The notes beneath the pieces are model-generated. The model was not told the origin of the DNA. It did not search any database and saw only the letters and a list, made by a program, of their open reading frames with translations. This document shows, in pieces, positions 37,235 to 46,412 of a stretch of DNA of 64,000 nucleotides. Numbering within the stretch: position 1 is the first letter of the stretch; every line of letters begins with the position of its first letter. Position numbers and translations under genes: made by a program. Location of the stretch: NCBI RefSeq assembly GCF_018729255.1, contig NZ_CP076060.1, positions 1,302,001-1,366,000 on the forward strand. The letters are read 5' to 3'. This DNA is from Cupriavidus sp. EM10 (lineage in GTDB: Bacteria > Pseudomonadota > Gammaproteobacteria > Burkholderiales > Burkholderiaceae).

Positions 37235-38131
37235 TCAGGCACCTCCGTTCTTGCGGGCGAACAGCTTCTTGCGTGTGGCGGGCAGCACCAGCGCCAGCGT
37301 CACCAGCGCCGCGGTCACCAGGTTCAGATCCTGCGCCTTGAGGCCGATGAACTCCGAGTTCAGCGCCAGCGCGATAAAGAACCGGTACAGGATGGCGCCG
37401 ACTACCACCGCCAGCGTCACATACACCAGGCGGCGTGCGGGGATGATGGTCTCGCCAATGATCACGGCGGCCAGGCCGATCACGATCGTGCCGATACCCA
37501 TCGAGATATCCGAGCCGCCTTGCGTCTGCGCGAACAACGCGCCGGCCAGGGCCACCAGCGCATTCGACAGCGCCATGCCGGCCAGCGTGGCGCGGCCGGT
37601 GGGCACGCCCTGGGCGCGCGCCATGCGCGGATTGGCGCCGGTTGCGCGCATCGCCAGGCCAAGCTGCGACGAGAAGAACCAGTCCAGCGCCAGCTTGGCA
37701 AGGATCACCACCACGAACAGCACCAGCGGGCGCAGCACGTAGTCGGGCATCCATTCAGGCTGCAGGATCGTGAAGATCGTTGGTTCGGTGATCAGCGGCA
37801 CATTGGGACGGCCCATGATGCGCAGGTTGACCGAGTACAGCGCGATCATCATCAGGATACTGGCCAGCAGATCCATGATCTTCAGGCGCACGTTGAGCCA
37901 GCCTGTGATCCAGCCGGCGATGGCGCCGGCCACGATGGCAACCAGCGTGGCGATGAACGGGTCCTGTCCGGCCGAGATCAGCGTGGCGGCAACAGCGCCA
38001 CCCAGCGGAAAGCTGCCGTCAACGGTCAGGTCGGGGAAATTGAGGATGCGGAACGAAATCAGCACCCCGAGCGCCACGAGGCTGAAGATCAGGCCGATCT
38101 CCAGGGCGCCCAGCAGGGAAAAGAGAGACAT
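37235..38131 (-). CDS. ABC transporter permease, TrpY-like
   Basis: 298 residues with about eight to nine hydrophobic segments; blocks FSLVALGVLISFRILNFPDL and VDGSFPLGGAVAATL match the permease family (BPD_transp_2 type) that partners ABC_sub_bind proteins. Inner membrane. The stop abuts the ATPase start. The ligand is probably an aromatic amino acid or related compound, by analogy with TrpXYZ; not shown by this sequence. Confidence 0.87.
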   Translation of the reverse strand: MSLFSLLGALEIGLIFSLVALGVLISFRILNFPDLTVDGSFPLGGAVAATLISAGQDPFIATLVAIVAGAIAGWITGWLNVRLKIMDLLASILMMIALYSVNLRIMGRPNVPLITEPTIFTILQPEWMPDYVLRPLVLFVVVILAKLALDWFFSSQLGLAMRATGANPRMARAQGVPTGRATLAGMALSNALVALAGALFAQTQGGSDISMGIGTIVIGLAAVIIGETIIPARRLVYVTLAVVVGAILYRFFIALALNSEFIGLKAQDLNLVTAALVTLALVLPATRKKLFARKNGGA

Positions 38132-38231
38132 GGGGAAATCCTTTGCAGGCCATCCGGCCGGCCCGGATAGGGCCTTCTGGGGGCGCTTCGGGCCGCGCGC
38201 CGCAGGGTAGGGCGCGCGGCATCCAGCAGTA

Positions 38232-39212
38232 TTACTTGATGACGGTCTTGGCTTCCTTGACCAGGTCCGGCGACAGCGTCACGCCTTGCTTCTCGGCGGC
38301 GCCGGTGTTCACGAACAGTTCAAGGTTATCAGACGTCTGCGAGGCAATCGCGCCCGGCTTCTCGCCCTTCAGGATGCGCACCACGACGCGGCCGGTCTGG
38401 TGGCCCAGGTCGCCGTAGTTGATGCCCAGCGCGGCGATGGCGCCACGCTTGACGCTGTCGGTGTCGGCGGCGATCAGCGGAATCTTCGATTCATTGGCCA
38501 CCTTGACCAGCGATTCGTAGGCCGACACCACGTTGTTGTCGGTGTTCGTGTAGATCACGTCGACCTTGCCGATCAGGCTCTTGGCAGCCGGGCCGATGTC
38601 CACGGTACGCGGCGCGGCGGCTTCCTTCAGCGACATGCCCTGCTTGGCCAGCATTTCCTTCAGTTCCTTGACCACCACCACCGAGTTGGCTTCACCGGGG
38701 TTGTAGACCATGCCGACGGTCTTGGCCTTGGGCACCACGCGCTTGATCAGGGACACCTGCTTGTCCAGCGGCAGCTTGTCCGACACGCCGGTCACGTTGG
38801 TGCCGGTTGCGCCCCAGCCCTTCACCAGCTGTGCCGCCACCGGATCGGTCACGCCCGAGTACACCACGGGCACCGTCTTGGTGGCAGCCACCACGGCCTG
38901 GGCCGACGGCGTGGCGATGGCCACGATCGCGCTCGGCTGGTCGCCCACGAACTTGCGCGCGATCTGGGCAGCGGTGCCCGGGTTGCCCTGGGCGCTCTGG
39001 TATTCCCACTTCAGGTTCTTGTCGGCATCGTAGCCGGCGGTCTTCAGCTCGTCGCGCACGCCATCGCGGATGGCGTCGAGCGCCGGGTGGTCCACGATCG
39101 ACAGGACCTTCACGGTGGCGGTCTGGGCCTGCACGGCGCCGCCGTAGAGCAGGGCCAGCGCTACCGCGCTGCCAAGGATGGACTGGGTGGTGGATGCCTT
39201 GAGACGCAGCAT
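38232..39212 (-). CDS. ABC transporter periplasmic binding protein, TrpX-like (ABC_sub_bind family)
   Basis: 326 residues. Signal peptide MLRLKASTTQSILGSAVALA followed by LLYGGAVQAQ; mature start VKVLSIVDHPALDAIRDGVR. The blocks VPVVYSGVTDPVAAQLVKGW and VDVIYTNTDNNVVSAYESLV are typical of the ABC_sub_bind family. First gene of the importer operon. The 373-nt stretch upstream (39213-39585) towards pyrD shows no gene and no promoter that I can call. Confidence 0.9.
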   Translation of the reverse strand: MLRLKASTTQSILGSAVALALLYGGAVQAQTATVKVLSIVDHPALDAIRDGVRDELKTAGYDADKNLKWEYQSAQGNPGTAAQIARKFVGDQPSAIVAIATPSAQAVVAATKTVPVVYSGVTDPVAAQLVKGWGATGTNVTGVSDKLPLDKQVSLIKRVVPKAKTVGMVYNPGEANSVVVVKELKEMLAKQGMSLKEAAAPRTVDIGPAAKSLIGKVDVIYTNTDNNVVSAYESLVKVANESKIPLIAADTDSVKRGAIAALGINYGDLGHQTGRVVVRILKGEKPGAIASQTSDNLELFVNTGAAEKQGVTLSPDLVKEAKTVIK

Positions 39213-39585
39213 GTAATTGTTCTCCCCGAGGGTTCGGTGCTTTTCAGTCAGTCAGCCGCAAACGGTACGACAGCCGTCCTGACGGGCGCCGGCAGGCCGC
39301 GGGGGCGTGCTGGGGCGGCCCGGCGGTCCGTTTGCGGCGCAGCGCGCCCGGCGGCAGGTGCGGGCACGCGCGTGGTCACATTGGATACGACGGCGCGAAG
39401 CCTGCGAGCATACCATTTCCGGCCCCGGCTGGGATCGCTTTTGGTGCTGCATCGCGCCATATCCTGCTGTAAAACACCTCCCGAAGAAGGGTGTGCCGCA
39501 AGAAATTGCGCGAGATTGTCGTTTTTGGTGGGAATGCGCCCGATGGCCGACACGGGGTGGCGGCCCCGGCGGCATCGTCGAAATG

Positions 39586-40620
39586 CTAGGTGCGCAGCGC
39601 GGCGGCGCAGTCGCGCACCAGCGTGGGGCCCCGGTAAATCAAGCCACTGTAGACCTGCACCAGCTGCGCGCCGGCGTCGATTTTGGCGCGCGCGCCAGCG
39701 CCGTCGAAGATGCCGCCCACGCCAATAATTGGCAGATCATTGCCAACGACGCGGCGCAGTTCACGTACCACGCGGGTCGATGCCTCGAAGACGGGCCGGC
39801 CCGACAGGCCGCCGGCTTCCTCGGCATGCGGCAGCCCCTTGACCGCGTCGCGCGAGATGGTGGTGTTGGTGGCGATCACGCCGTCGATGCCGTGGCGGAC
39901 CAGCGCGTCGCCGATATTGCGGATCTGGTCGTCGTCGAGGTCCGGGGCGATCTTGAGCGCCACCGGCACGTAGCGCTTGTGCTGGTCGGCCAGCCGCTGC
40001 TGGGCGGTCTTCAGCGTGGACAGCAGGCTGTCCAGTTCGCTGGCGCCCTGCAGCTGGCGCAGGTTCTTGGTGTTCGGCGACGAGATGTTGACCGTCACGT
40101 AGCTGGCGTGCGGATAGACGCGCTCCAGGCAGTACAGGTAGTCATCGGCCGCACGCTCGATCGGCGTATCGGCGTTCTTGCCGATGTTCAGGCCCAGGAC
40201 GCCGCCCTCGGCCTTCCAGCGCGACGCCTGCACGTTGCGGATGAATGCATCGACGCCGCCGTTGTTGAACCCCATGCGATTGATCAGCGCATCTGCCTGG
40301 GGCAGGCGGAACATGCGCGGACGCGGGTTGCCGGGCTGGGCGCGCGGCGTGACGGTGCCCACTTCGATAAAGCCAAAGCCGAACGCGGCCAGTCCGTCGA
40401 TGTACGCGCCGTCCTTGTCCAGGCCGGCGGCCAGGCCCACGGGGTTGGGAAACCGGATGCCCATCACGGTACGCGGATCGTCGGCCACGCGGTTGCCAAG
40501 GCATCCGGCCAGGCCCATGCGCTGGGCGCGCATCAGGTTGTTCAGCGTGAAATGATGGGCGTCCTCCGCGTCCATGGAGAACAGGGCGGGGCGAAACAGG
40601 GGATAGAGCGCGTTGAGCAC
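39586..40620 (-). CDS. pyrD: Dihydroorotate dehydrogenase (quinone), class 2
   Basis: Membrane-associated flavoenzyme of pyrimidine synthesis. About 344 residues from GTG 40620, where the usual N-terminus ([20 protein letters not shown]) begins; an in-frame ATG at 40668 would add 16 residues and is an alternative. FMN and substrate blocks: [35 protein letters not shown] (catalytic Ser in the segment), [12 protein letters not shown] and [16 protein letters not shown]. Complete at the 3' end. Confidence 0.94.
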   Translation of the reverse strand: MLNALYPLFRPALFSMDAEDAHHFTLNNLMRAQRMGLAGCLGNRVADDPRTVMGIRFPNPVGLAAGLDKDGAYIDGLAAFGFGFIEVGTVTPRAQPGNPRPRMFRLPQADALINRMGFNNGGVDAFIRNVQASRWKAEGGVLGLNIGKNADTPIERAADDYLYCLERVYPHASYVTVNISSPNTKNLRQLQGASELDSLLSTLKTAQQRLADQHKRYVPVALKIAPDLDDDQIRNIGDALVRHGIDGVIATNTTISRDAVKGLPHAEEAGGLSGRPVFEASTRVVRELRRVVGNDLPIIGVGGIFDGAGARAKIDAGAQLVQVYSGLIYRGPTLVRDCAAALRT

Positions 40621-40773
40621 GGAATGGGCGCGGCCGGAGCCGGCGAGGAGTCGGAACCAGGGCGGCATTGTAGCCGTTCAGGGCACGCTTGCCGCCATGT
40701 CGGCACCGTATTGCGCCGTTTTGTCCGATAGCGCTCCGTTTCGCCCCGTTGCGCTGTCTTGCGCCGGCCGTGC

Positions 40774-41571
40774 CTATTCCTGGGCCGGCCCCGGATTGCC
40801 CTGGGGCTGCGGCTCGGGCGCGGCGGGCATGCTCTCGAAGGCGTGCCACTGGTTGCCCGTCAGAACCTGCAGCGGCTGGAAGCGCGCCTTGTAGGCCATC
40901 TTGCGGCTGTCGGCAATCCAGTAGCCCAGGTACAGGTGCGGCAAGCCCAGTTCGCGCGTCTGGTTGATCTGCCAGAGGATGTTGTAGGTGCCGTAGCTCG
41001 TTCCCGTGGCAAGGGGGTCGTAGAACGTGTACACGGACGACAGCCCATCGTCGAGCACGTCGATCATGCTCACCATGCGCAGCCTGCCGGCCTCGGGCGC
41101 CCCCGCGGGCTCGCGGAATTCCACCAGCCGGGAATTGACCCGGCTTTGCAGCAGGAACTGCTCGTACTGGTCGCGGCTGTCCTGGTCCATGCCGCCGCCG
41201 GCGTGGCGCATCGACTGGTAGAGCAGGTACAGCGCGTAGTGCTCCTCGACATACGTCAGCGGCGCCACCAGCGCCTGCAGGCCCTGGTGCTGTTTCCAGG
41301 CACGGCGCTGGCTGCGGTCGGGTTCGAACTGGTCCACCAGCACCCGGCAAGGCGTGCAGGCGCGGCATTCGTCGCAATAGGGTCGGTACGTGAAGATGCC
41401 GCTGCGGCGGAACCCGGCCCGCACCAGCCGCGAGTAGACGTCGGCGTTGATCAGGTGGGCCGGGGTGGCCACCTGCGAGCGGGCCATGCGGCCTTCCAGA
41501 TAGCTGCAGGCGTACGGCGCCGTCGCATAAAACTGCAGCGCGGAGAGCGGTAGTTCCTTCAGCTTGCTCAT
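40774..41571 (-). CDS. bpt: Aspartate/glutamate leucyltransferase (Bpt)
   Basis: 265 residues. It transfers Leu from Leu-tRNA to N-terminal Asp or Glu of proteins, making an N-degron for ClpS/ClpAP. N-terminal block [20 protein letters not shown] and the cysteine pair region [20 protein letters not shown] are typical; the GNAT-like half has [20 protein letters not shown]. It is near aat, the other bacterial N-end-rule transferase, on the same strand but separated by an opposite-strand gene. Confidence 0.94.
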   Translation of the reverse strand: MSKLKELPLSALQFYATAPYACSYLEGRMARSQVATPAHLINADVYSRLVRAGFRRSGIFTYRPYCDECRACTPCRVLVDQFEPDRSQRRAWKQHQGLQALVAPLTYVEEHYALYLLYQSMRHAGGGMDQDSRDQYEQFLLQSRVNSRLVEFREPAGAPEAGRLRMVSMIDVLDDGLSSVYTFYDPLATGTSYGTYNILWQINQTRELGLPHLYLGYWIADSRKMAYKARFQPLQVLTGNQWHAFESMPAAPEPQPQGNPGPAQE

Positions 41572-41756
41572 GACGTCGAATGAGGGGGCGGCGCGTCGGA
41601 CGCCAGCATTGCGGGTCTGATTGGCAGTCTATCAGAGGCCATTGGGGCACGTCTGCAAGCCGCATCGGCACGGCGGATCGCATTTTGAGATTCCTCGTAT
41701 TGTTTTTGGCCCGGCGGCTTTCTACGATGGGCTCTCTGATACTTCTGGAGCACATC

Positions 41757-42212
41757 ATGGCATCGCTTCCGTTCGAGGACGATCTGCAAAAGAGAGGGTC
41801 CGGCGCGAACCTGGCCGACGGCTATCACGTCGCGCGGTGGACCCGCTATGCCGACATGGCCGCCGTGGCCGGCGTGGGGTTCGGGCTGCTCGCCGCGGTG
41901 TTCGGCATACTGGATTACCAGCGCCGCAGCTTTGGCGACATGATCGCACCCATTGCCGTGTCCATCGCGGAAATGGACAAGCGGCTGAGTGGCGAAATCC
42001 AGGCGTTGGACAAGCGGCTGAGCGGCGAGATGCGGTCGATGGATGAGCGCCTGAGCGGCGAGATGAAGGGGCTGGAAATGCGCCTCGGCGACAAGATCGA
42101 TGCCACGAACCGTCGCCTGGACGAGACCAATGAGCGCCTCACTGGCGTCGAAAAGGAGGTGGGAGGCATCAACGTCCGCCTGGGCCGGCTGGAAGGGAAG
42201 GTCGGCAAATGA
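41757..42212 (+). CDS. Membrane-anchored protein with an 11-residue (hendecad) repeat coiled coil
   Basis: 151 residues. One membrane segment (MAAVAGVGFGLLAAVFGIL, residues about 34-52) is followed by a long helix in which 11-residue units repeat in register to the C-terminus: DKRLSGEIQAL, DKRLSGEMRSM, DERLSGEMKGL, EMRLGDKIDAT, NRRLDETNERL and two weaker ones. Hendecad spacing predicts a nearly straight or right-handed coiled coil, not a heptad one. ATG 41757 follows GGAG at 8 nt. It sits on the plus strand between minus-strand bpt and aat. Function unknown. Confidence 0.72.
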   Translation: MASLPFEDDLQKRGSGANLADGYHVARWTRYADMAAVAGVGFGLLAAVFGILDYQRRSFGDMIAPIAVSIAEMDKRLSGEIQALDKRLSGEMRSMDERLSGEMKGLEMRLGDKIDATNRRLDETNERLTGVEKEVGGINVRLGRLEGKVGK

Positions 42213-42216
42213 CGGC

Positions 42217-42972
42217 TCAGACTGCGCCGTCGTTGCCGTTTGCGCCGGTCCAGCGGCGCAGTTCGCCCTTGTCGAAATTCCAGGGCTCGATGGCGGGCGA
42301 CGATGCGGCGGCACGCACGTGCGCGATGAAGTCGGGGCGCGGAATCGGTGCCGCGCCCAGCGACGCCAGGTGGTCGGTCTCCTGCTGGCAGTCGATCATC
42401 GTGACGCCGTGGCGTTCCAGGAACCCGCAGAGCGCCGCCAGCGCGATCTTCGAGGCATCGGTGCGATGGGCGAACATCGATTCTCCGTAGAACATGCGTC
42501 CCAGCGCCACCCCGTACAGGCCGCCAACGCGCTCGCCCTGGTACCAGGCTTCGACGGAGTGCGCCAGGTCCAGCCGGTGCAGGGCGCCGTAGGCGGCGAC
42601 GATCTCGCTGGTGATCCAGGTGCCGAGCTGGCCGTCGCGCGGCGTCATGGCGCAGGCGCGCATGACCGCCGGGAAGTCGTCGTCGACGCGGATTTCCCAG
42701 TCGGGGTCGCGCAGCACGCGCCGCAAGGTCTTGCGGAAGGATGGCGACACCTTGAGGGCGGCGGGCGCCAGCACCATGCGCGGATCGGTGCTCCACCACA
42801 GCACGGGCTGGCCTTCGGAGTACCACGGGAAGATGCCCTGGCGATACGCCAGCAGCAGGCGTTGTGGCGTCAGGTCGCGGCTGGCCGCGAGAAGGCCGGG
42901 CGCGTCGCTGGCGGGGCCGAGCGCGCGCTCGACCGGCGGAAACGGATCCTGCGGGTCGAGCCAGGTAATCAT
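42217..42972 (-). CDS. aat: Leucyl/phenylalanyl-tRNA-protein transferase
   Basis: 251 residues. Adds Leu or Phe to N-terminal Lys or Arg of proteins. Blocks [48 protein letters not shown] and [20 protein letters not shown] define the family. Complete; the stop is 4 nt from the convergent stop of the hendecad protein. Confidence 0.96.
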   Translation of the reverse strand: MITWLDPQDPFPPVERALGPASDAPGLLAASRDLTPQRLLLAYRQGIFPWYSEGQPVLWWSTDPRMVLAPAALKVSPSFRKTLRRVLRDPDWEIRVDDDFPAVMRACAMTPRDGQLGTWITSEIVAAYGALHRLDLAHSVEAWYQGERVGGLYGVALGRMFYGESMFAHRTDASKIALAALCGFLERHGVTMIDCQQETDHLASLGAAPIPRPDFIAHVRAAASSPAIEPWNFDKGELRRWTGANGNDGAV

Positions 42973-43004
42973 GCCGGGAAGATGGGCGGTGCCGCCTGGA
43001 TCGG

Positions 43005-43589
43005 TTACGGGGTGACGGTGGCGCGACTGGTGAGCGGCCGCATCGGCTTGTCGATGTCGAGCGTGTGCAGGCGGAAATCGCCGGCGGCGATGCGGCCTGC
43101 GGCGCGGTCGGCAAAGAAGCAGCGCAGCGTATGGATCACGGTCGGGAAGGCCAGGTCGTCCCAGGGCACGTCGGCCTCGTCGACCAGCTTGACCTCCAGG
43201 CTTTCTTCGCCGGGCGCGATGTCCAGGTCGTTAAGCTTGGCCAGATAGAACAGATGTACCTGATGCACGTGCGGCACGTTGAGCATCGAGAACAGCTCGC
43301 CAACCTCCACGCGGGCGCCGGCTTCCTCCAGCGTTTCGCGCGACGCGGCCTGGGCCGTGGTTTCGCCAATTTCCATGAAGCCGGCCGGCAGCGTCCAGAA
43401 CCCGTAGCGGGGCTCGATGGCGCGCTTGCAGATCAGGATCTTGTCTTCCCAGACCGGAATCGTGCCGACGACGTTGCGCGGATTGACGTAGTGGATGGTG
43501 CCGCAGTTGTCGCACATGCTGCGCGGGCGGTTGTCGCCTTCTGGCACGCGCAGAACGACCGCATGGCCACAGTTCGAGCAGAATTTCAT
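43005..43589 (-). CDS. Zn-ribbon NUDIX hydrolase (NudC/ADP-ribose pyrophosphatase-like)
   Basis: 194 residues. An N-terminal zinc ribbon ([20 protein letters not shown], then C-x2-C in [10 protein letters not shown]) precedes the NUDIX box [22 protein letters not shown] (G-x5-E-x7-RE-x2-EE). It probably hydrolyses a nucleoside-diphosphate derivative such as NADH or ADP-ribose. It lies 32 nt upstream of aat on the same strand. Confidence 0.9.
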   Translation of the reverse strand: MKFCSNCGHAVVLRVPEGDNRPRSMCDNCGTIHYVNPRNVVGTIPVWEDKILICKRAIEPRYGFWTLPAGFMEIGETTAQAASRETLEEAGARVEVGELFSMLNVPHVHQVHLFYLAKLNDLDIAPGEESLEVKLVDEADVPWDDLAFPTVIHTLRCFFADRAAGRIAAGDFRLHTLDIDKPMRPLTSRATVTP

Positions 43590-43724
43590 GGGAGGCGTCC
43601 GGGAAGAATGGGGGCAAGTGTATCACCGCGCCGGACACTCGCTTTGCCGCCCGCGTGATGTCGCGCACGGAGCGCGGTGATGGTGCGCGCCGACAGACTT
43701 TGCGGCATGCATGAGCCCGAAGAA

Positions 43725-43768
43725 CGAACACCGGCGCATGCAGACCCGAACACCGGCGCATGCAGACC
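43725..43768. repeat. Perfect 22-bp tandem duplication
   Basis: Two exact head-to-tail copies (43725-43746 and 43747-43768) of a unit beginning cgaacaccggcgcatgc. It lies in the gap between the NUDIX gene and the tRNA-fMet remnant, just outside the integrated element. There is no coding content in 43590-43788. Confidence 0.75.
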
Positions 43769-43788
43769 GGCAGGCAGGCACAAAACAA

Positions 43789-43815
43789 AAACCCGCCGTT
43801 GGGCGGGTTTGCTGT
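43789..43815 (-). terminator. Original terminator of tRNA-fMet, stranded at the left end of the element
   Basis: On the minus strand the stem aacccgcc / ggcgggtt is followed by TTTTTGTTTT. It lies 40 nt past the 3' end of the tRNA remnant, so it was probably the native terminator of tRNA-fMet before the element separated the tRNA from it by 10 kb. Confidence 0.65.
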
Positions 43816-43851
43816 GTACTTCCGGACGGGCCGATCGACGATGTTGATCGG

Positions 43852-43902
<51 letters not shown>

Positions 43903-43999
43903 ATCTACTTGTTTCTACTAGTTGGCCGATGTTGGTAGTTGTCGGAGAATCAAAGACTTAGAGCTATGGTGGTGGTTTGTTGTTGGTGGCGGTTTTCTG

Positions 44000-44025
44000 C
44001 CGCCAGCGCCCAAGAACCGCCCAAA
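44000..44025. promoter_or_regulatory. Candidate integrase arm-type site, left
   Basis: A 26-nt string that includes ccagcgccca and ends cgcccaaa matches 21 of 26 positions at 54150-54175 near the other end. It lies between attL and the integrase start, where arm-type sites of tyrosine integrases occur. Confidence 0.45.
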
Positions 44026-44036
44026 CCGGAGTTTCT

Positions 44037-45350
44037 ATGTCGAAAAACAAGGTCAATATCACCCGCGAGTTCCTGCGCGGCCTTACAGCCACCGGCAAGT
44101 TTCAGGAGTACGCCGACGCGGACCTGACCGGCTTCAAGGTGCGCGTGCTGCCAAGCGGCAGCATCACCTTTACCGTGCGTTACTACAAGCCGGACGGCAG
44201 CGAAGGCCGCAGGGCCATCGGCAAGTACCCCGCCATGAGCGCAAGCGACGCCCGCGAAGCCGCTCGCCGCGAACTGGAGCAGACGCCGACCAAGCAGGAC
44301 ACGCCCGCCGTGGTCGAGGAAAAGAAGCGCCGCCGCGCCGAGAGTGTGCGTCGCGCGCATGGCGTGCCGAGCCTGCGCACATTCCTTGACGGCGATTACA
44401 CCGACTACCTCGAAGCCAACGGCATCGCCACGGCGAACGCCAGCCTGATCCGTTCGTCATTTCCTGACCTGCTCGACCGGGGCCTCGATGAACTCAGCGC
44501 ATGGGTGATCGAAGGCTGGAAATCGAAGGCAGCGAAGACCGGCATCAAGGCGAAAACCATCGCGAACAAGCTGCACGCGTTGCAGGGGCTGCTGCGGGTG
44601 GCGGTGAAGGCGGGTCACATCACGGACAACCCGGCAAAAGATGTCGAGCGCAATGGCAAGGCTGATGTCGTCGTGCGCTATTTGGGAAAGAACGACCCGC
44701 TTGAGCGCGAGCGCCTATACGCGGCGATGGAAGCCCGCGAGGAAGCGAACCGTGACGCCCGCCACCGCACGATCGCCCATCGACGGATGCGCAAGCAGCC
44801 CGCGCCGCCCTCGCTGCGCAACGTGCGCTTCACCGATCACCTGCAGCCGTTGGTGGTGACCGCGCTGCATACCGGGATGCGCAAGGGCGAACTGCTGGCG
44901 CTCGAATGGGAGGATGTCGATCTCGATCTGCGCACGATCCACGTGCGCCGTGCCGTGGCCAAGTCAGACAAGCGGCGCGACATTCCGATCAGCGACGAAC
45001 TGCTCGATGTGCTCACGGTATGGAGGCCGCTCGCGCACAAGGTGTACGTGTTCGGCAACGCGGAAACGGACGCACCGCTAACGGACTTCAGCGCCGCATG
45101 GGAGGCACTTCTCGAAGCCGCGCAGATCACGAACTTCCGCTTCCATGATACGAGGCACGACTTCGCAACCCGCCTCGTCGCGCAAGGCGTCGATCTCTAC
45201 AAGGTCAAGGCACTCCTCGGGCATAGCAGCTATGCGATGGTCGAGCGGTACGCGCATATCGATCCCGAACATCTTCACGCCGCGATCAACACCGCGTTCA
45301 ACGCGCCGCGCAAGGCCGCGAAGAAGGCTCGTCGTGCGGTGGCAGCATGA
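44037..45350 (+). CDS. int: Tyrosine integrase of the integrated element
   Basis: 437 residues, P4-integrase-like layout: N-terminal DUF4102-like arm-binding region (LTGFKVRVLPSGSITFTVRY), SAM-like core-binding domain (about 110-205), catalytic domain with R282 (HTGMRKGELLALEWEDVDLD), H370-x2-R373 (FRFHDTRHDFATRL), H396 (LLGHSSYAMVERYAHI) and nucleophile Y405. ATG 44037 is the first sensible start after attL. Its stop overlaps the next ATG (45347, ATGA). All catalytic residues are intact, so it may be active. Confidence 0.95.
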   Translation: MSKNKVNITREFLRGLTATGKFQEYADADLTGFKVRVLPSGSITFTVRYYKPDGSEGRRAIGKYPAMSASDAREAARRELEQTPTKQDTPAVVEEKKRRRAESVRRAHGVPSLRTFLDGDYTDYLEANGIATANASLIRSSFPDLLDRGLDELSAWVIEGWKSKAAKTGIKAKTIANKLHALQGLLRVAVKAGHITDNPAKDVERNGKADVVVRYLGKNDPLERERLYAAMEAREEANRDARHRTIAHRRMRKQPAPPSLRNVRFTDHLQPLVVTALHTGMRKGELLALEWEDVDLDLRTIHVRRAVAKSDKRRDIPISDELLDVLTVWRPLAHKVYVFGNAETDAPLTDFSAAWEALLEAAQITNFRFHDTRHDFATRLVAQGVDLYKVKALLGHSSYAMVERYAHIDPEHLHAAINTAFNAPRKAAKKARRAVAA

Positions 45351-45817
45351 GCGGGAAGCGTTCGACGCTCAAGGCGCGCTATCTGCAGATCGTGGCCGAG
45401 GTTGACGGCACCCCTGTCCCGCCGCGCCGTGCGCCCCGCATCGTGACGGTCGGCGAGGCTCGCCTGATCGTCGACGACCTGTTTGATGAAAACGACCCCG
45501 AGACCGCGCGCGCAGAAATTGCTGGCCTGCTGGCGCGCTCGCTTTCGGGCGAGGCCATGTATCACCACCTCGTGCGCACCCACGCGCGCAATCTCCCTGA
45601 GAAGCGCAAGGGCAGCAAGCCGAGGACCAACATCACCCCGGCCATCCGTGATGCCATCGTTCGTGCCGACCGCGACCTGCAACGTGCCGGGAAGAGTGTC
45701 AAGAAAGATCGCAACGCTGAACTCGCAAAGCGGTTCGGCATCCCGGTCGACACCATCCGCAAGGTCACACCACAATTGGGAAGGGGACGACCGAGGAAAA
45801 CGCAGGACAAACCCTGA
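45347..45817 (+). CDS. Hypothetical protein coupled to the integrase, C-terminal HTH-like
   Basis: 156 residues, basic. The start overlaps the integrase stop (ATGA), so the two are coupled. The C-terminal part has a helix-turn-helix-like string (NAELAKRFGIPVDTIRKVTP) followed by a basic end (GRGRPRKTQ, AT-hook-like). It could be a recombination directionality or regulatory protein. No known family recognised. Confidence 0.65.
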   Translation: MSGKRSTLKARYLQIVAEVDGTPVPPRRAPRIVTVGEARLIVDDLFDENDPETARAEIAGLLARSLSGEAMYHHLVRTHARNLPEKRKGSKPRTNITPAIRDAIVRADRDLQRAGKSVKKDRNAELAKRFGIPVDTIRKVTPQLGRGRPRKTQDKP

Positions 45818-45842
45818 CGACCCGGCAACACAAAAAATATTT

Positions 45843-45870
45843 AATGGCGTGCTTTGGTGCGCCATTTTTC
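45843..45870 (+). terminator. Terminator after the integrase operon
   Basis: Stem aatggcg / cgccatt with an 10-nt loop and TTTTTC; about 25 nt after the stop of the coupled gene. Confidence 0.7.
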
Positions 45871-45913
45871 TTCTGCCATCCTGTCGTTACCCACCCAACC
45901 GCGAGAGGCAAAC

Positions 45914-46150
45914 ATGGGCAACGAGGAAAGCCAGCAAGCCGCGCCCTTCGGTGCGATGACCGTCAATCAGTTTTGCGAGGCGATGCAGATCGACCGCTCT
46001 ACCTTGTGGAAGCTGCGCCAGCGCGGCGAGGCTCCAGAGATTCTGTTCGTGGGCCGCAAGGTGCTGATCACCTACGCCGCCGCTCGCGAGTGGGAACAGC
46101 GCATGATCGAGCGCAGCCGTGCAGCGAAGGCCGACGAGCAGCCCGCATAG
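45914..46150 (+). CDS. AlpA/excisionase-like HTH protein
   Basis: 78 residues. MTVNQFCEAMQIDRSTLWKL, then RQRGEAPEILFVGRKVLITY, is the MerR/excisionase-type winged helix of AlpA and phage Xis proteins. AGAGG lies 6 nt before ATG 45914. Probable excision or transcription control of the element. Confidence 0.75.
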   Translation: MGNEESQQAAPFGAMTVNQFCEAMQIDRSTLWKLRQRGEAPEILFVGRKVLITYAAAREWEQRMIERSRAAKADEQPA

Positions 46151-46289
46151 CGCAGGGCAGCACCCGCAGCACCGAAGGTCGCATCAGTCGGCCTCGTGAA
46201 AACATAGCTTCGTGCCGAAGTAAGCGTCGAGGGCTTCCATTTAACGCGTGCGCCAGTTCGAGCGCGCGCAAACAACATGGGAGTCTTAA

Positions 46290-46412
46290 ATGATCCACCG
46301 CAGAAAAAAGAATGCCCGCGTCGAGGGTGCGGGCGAGAAGGTGTGCGCATCTGCAAGGCACGCCGATCGTAGCCCTAACGATCTTCGCGCGCAAGCGCAG
46401 CGGAGGCCGTGA
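46290..46412 (+). CDS. 40-residue basic small protein, coupled to the Topo VI-A-like gene
   Basis: ATG 46290 after GGGAG; sequence MIHRRKKNARVEGAGEKVCA and 20 more residues, rich in Arg/Lys. The stop (46410-46412) overlaps the ATG of the next gene by one base (TGATG), suggesting coupling, so it may be a leader peptide. It is too short for a family call. The rest of the gap 46151-46289 has no gene I can support. Confidence 0.45.
   Translation: MIHRRKKNARVEGAGEKVCASARHADRSPNDLRAQAQRRP

Noticed and set aside
36389..38170. A 593-codon open frame on the plus strand
   Set aside because: Antisense to the ABC permease and ATPase genes; the translation is Gln/His/Arg-rich.
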